From Methanocorpusculum sp. (GTDB lineage Archaea; Halobacteriota; Methanomicrobia; Methanomicrobiales; Methanocorpusculaceae): 7,071 nt of DNA. Made by a program: the position numbers and the translations under genes. Location: NCBI GenBank assembly GCA_029987045.1, contig DALTWN010000047.1:1-7071 (forward strand), written 5' to 3'. Below are positions 6,122 to 7,071 of the stretch, piece after piece. Numbering within the stretch: position 1 is the stretch's first letter; each line of letters begins with the position of its first letter. The notes beneath the pieces are model-generated. The model was not told where the DNA came from, searched no databases, and saw nothing but the letters and a program-made list of their open reading frames with translations.

Positions 6122-6453
6122 GCTGAAAGTTTCATGATGGCTTCTGCAATGTCACCCTTTGCTTCCTTGAGTGCTGCAAGAGCTTCTTCTGGGGATTTAT
6201 TGGTCTGTGATGCCACCAAGGCGATATCATCGTCCGGAATGACGACTTCCGCTTCTTCGAAATGAACATCGCCGGTGAGCTGGTATGAGGTCTGACCCTG
6301 CATCGTGACACCGACAACCTGTGCATTCTCGAACACATAGTTTCCGCTGGACGTATAGACGACGACTTTCTCGACGTTCTCAATTTCGTCCATTTTCATT
6401 CCCATCTTCCGCATTGCGGCTTTCATCTGTTTCGGATTGATTCCCGGCATCAT
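6118..6453 (-). CDS. nac: nascent polypeptide-associated complex protein (archaeal NAC)
   Basis: A 111-residue homologue of the eukaryotic NAC alpha subunit, which binds ribosomes and nascent chains, forming a homodimer in archaea. The Met-rich, basic N-terminus MMPGINPKQMKAAMRKMG (1-18) is typical. The NAC beta-barrel covers about 22-75 (VEKVVVYTSSGNYVFENAQV through VHFEEAEVVI). The C-terminal UBA domain covers 76-111 (DDIALVASQTNKSPEEALAAL, then GDIAEAIMKL). The start is ATG 6453, with an AAGGAG ribosome site 10 nt upstream lying inside the last codons of the PUA gene. A second ATG at 6450 follows directly and would remove one residue. Longer upstream starts read through the PUA gene in another frame and add no family sequence. 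The stop overlaps trmI as ATGA. Confidence 0.95.
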   Translation of the reverse strand: MMPGINPKQMKAAMRKMGMKMDEIENVEKVVVYTSSGNYVFENAQVVGVTMQGQTSYQLTGDVHFEEAEVVIPDDDIALVASQTNKSPEEALAALKEAKGDIAEAIMKLSA

Positions 6454-6944
6454 TTTTTGTTTGCTCCTTGTCGTGTTTTTACGGCGGTTCCGTAATTGAA
6501 TCCTTTCATCTCGCAACCGGAAAGAACCGCCATGCCGGTTGCCAAAAGGTTGTCATGTTCATCAGTGACAAACACTTCATCTTCAGCCAGGATATTCTCA
6601 TCGGCTGAAATGACATGTTTTGCCATCGCATTCTTGCCATCGGCAACGAACGGAACGGCATCTTCAATAACCACCACCCTGTTCTGCGGGGCCGGAAGGA
6701 AGGCATGCAGACGCACTGCTCCCGGATAACTGAGGGTCAGACGCCCGTCGTTTGCACGGACCGTTACCAGCCGTTCGCGACCGATACTGACGTAGCGGAC
6801 ACGTTTGGTTGTCGAATACGAGAACGTAACATCATCCGGAAACAGTGCAGCTCCTGCACCGCGCCCAAACTGAAAATCAGCAATGCGCCGTACCCGAACC
6901 AAACTGCTCTTCGATAAGTTCGTTAACTCTTCTGGTGAAATCAT
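6450..6944 (-). CDS. PUA domain-containing protein
   Basis: A 164-residue archaeal protein with a divergent N-domain (about 15-85, VRVRRIADFQFGRGAGAALF onward) and a C-terminal PUA domain (about 88-160). The PUA part shows the pattern seen in archaeosine-type tRNA transglycosylase PUA modules: VVVIEDAVPFVADGKNAMAKHV (90-111), EDEVFVTDEHDNLLATGMAVLS (121-142), MKGFNYGTAVKTRQG (146-160). PUA domains bind structured RNA, so a role in rRNA or tRNA metabolism is likely; no catalytic domain is visible. ATG 6944 has AAAGGA about 7 nt upstream. That start overlaps the upstream DHH gene by 68 nt. A later TTG at 6902 is possible but still overlaps, because the conserved RVRRIADFQFG begins there. The stop overlaps nac as ATGA. 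Confidence 0.85.
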   Translation of the reverse strand: MISPEELTNLSKSSLVRVRRIADFQFGRGAGAALFPDDVTFSYSTTKRVRYVSIGRERLVTVRANDGRLTLSYPGAVRLHAFLPAPQNRVVVIEDAVPFVADGKNAMAKHVISADENILAEDEVFVTDEHDNLLATGMAVLSGCEMKGFNYGTAVKTRQGANKK

Positions 6945-7071
6945 CTTCGCATCCTTTAGGTATATATGCGCCTGCCGCAATATTATGTCCTCCCCCTCCG
7001 CCGCCGAATTCGGCCGCGGATTTACATAAAGCTTCCTGTAGATTGACCCCGCGGCGCACACAGCGCTCGTT
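6877..7071 (-). CDS. DHH-family phosphoesterase (RecJ-like), C-terminal end, partial
   Basis: Only the last 64 codons are in the window; the gene runs off the right edge in an open frame. The visible part is the end of a DHHA1 domain, identified by FGGGGGGHNIAAGAYIP: a glycine run followed by H-x-x-A-A-G-A, the substrate-binding signature of DHH/DHHA1 nucleases and phosphoesterases. The following helix, FTRRVNELIEEQF, ends the protein in the normal way. Archaeal proteins with this ending are usually RecJ/GAN-like exonucleases or related DHH phosphoesterases; the catalytic DHH half is not visible, so the subfamily is uncertain. The six-glycine run is slightly longer than the usual four or five. 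Its last 68 nt are also the start of the PUA gene in another frame. Confidence 0.85.
   Translation of the reverse strand, partial: NERCVRRGVNLQEALCKSAAEFGGGGGGHNIAAGAYIPKGCEDDFTRRVNELIEEQFGSGTAHC

Overview
The window is archaeal and most likely from a methanogen of the order Methanomicrobiales (a Methanocorpusculum-like genome would fit; this is inference from gene content and was not tested by a search). The evidence is an archaeal NAC protein, a UPF0058 protein, an archaeal-type tRNA m1A methyltransferase, a PUA protein beside a DHH phosphoesterase, TATA/BRE-type promoters with ATG about 26 nt downstream (leaderless style), and oligo-T terminators. Base composition is near 50% GC in genes and AT-rich between them.

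Layout, left to right. A plus-strand flavin-binding PPOX-fold protein (87-488) converges on a minus-strand pair, purD then a fucA-like class II aldolase, joined by an ATGA stop/start overlap. Upstream of purD, on the same strand, is an ATPase of the AAA/DUF4143 family (2416-3648). Its promoter region carries a perfect 10-bp palindrome. A small UPF0058 gene (3794-4057, minus) is divergent from an ADP-ribosylglycohydrolase gene (4303-5124, plus) across a 245-bp AT-rich spacer. A 262-bp non-coding spacer (5125-5386) holds a bulged hairpin, a near-symmetric TATA element inside GGGG/CCCC, and three copies of an 11-13 bp motif, one of them inverted. The right end is a tight minus-strand operon: end of a DHH/DHHA1 phosphoesterase (truncated by the window), PUA-domain protein, NAC, and TrmI. 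Its junctions are a 68-nt overlap and two 4-nt ATGA overlaps.

How the genes fit together. The right-hand operon looks like a translation/RNA module: RNA-binding PUA protein, nascent-chain factor, tRNA methyltransferase, with a RecJ-like nuclease upstream. The purD-fucA pair is biosynthetic: purine synthesis plus an aldolase that in methanogens can supply lactaldehyde for coenzyme F420. The ATPase, UPF0058 and ADP-ribosylglycohydrolase genes look like single-gene units.

Most of the window is conserved housekeeping sequence. I did not find a clearly new multi-gene system. The least explained signals are the 5125-5386 spacer, the palindrome before the ATPase gene, and the long DHH/PUA overlap.
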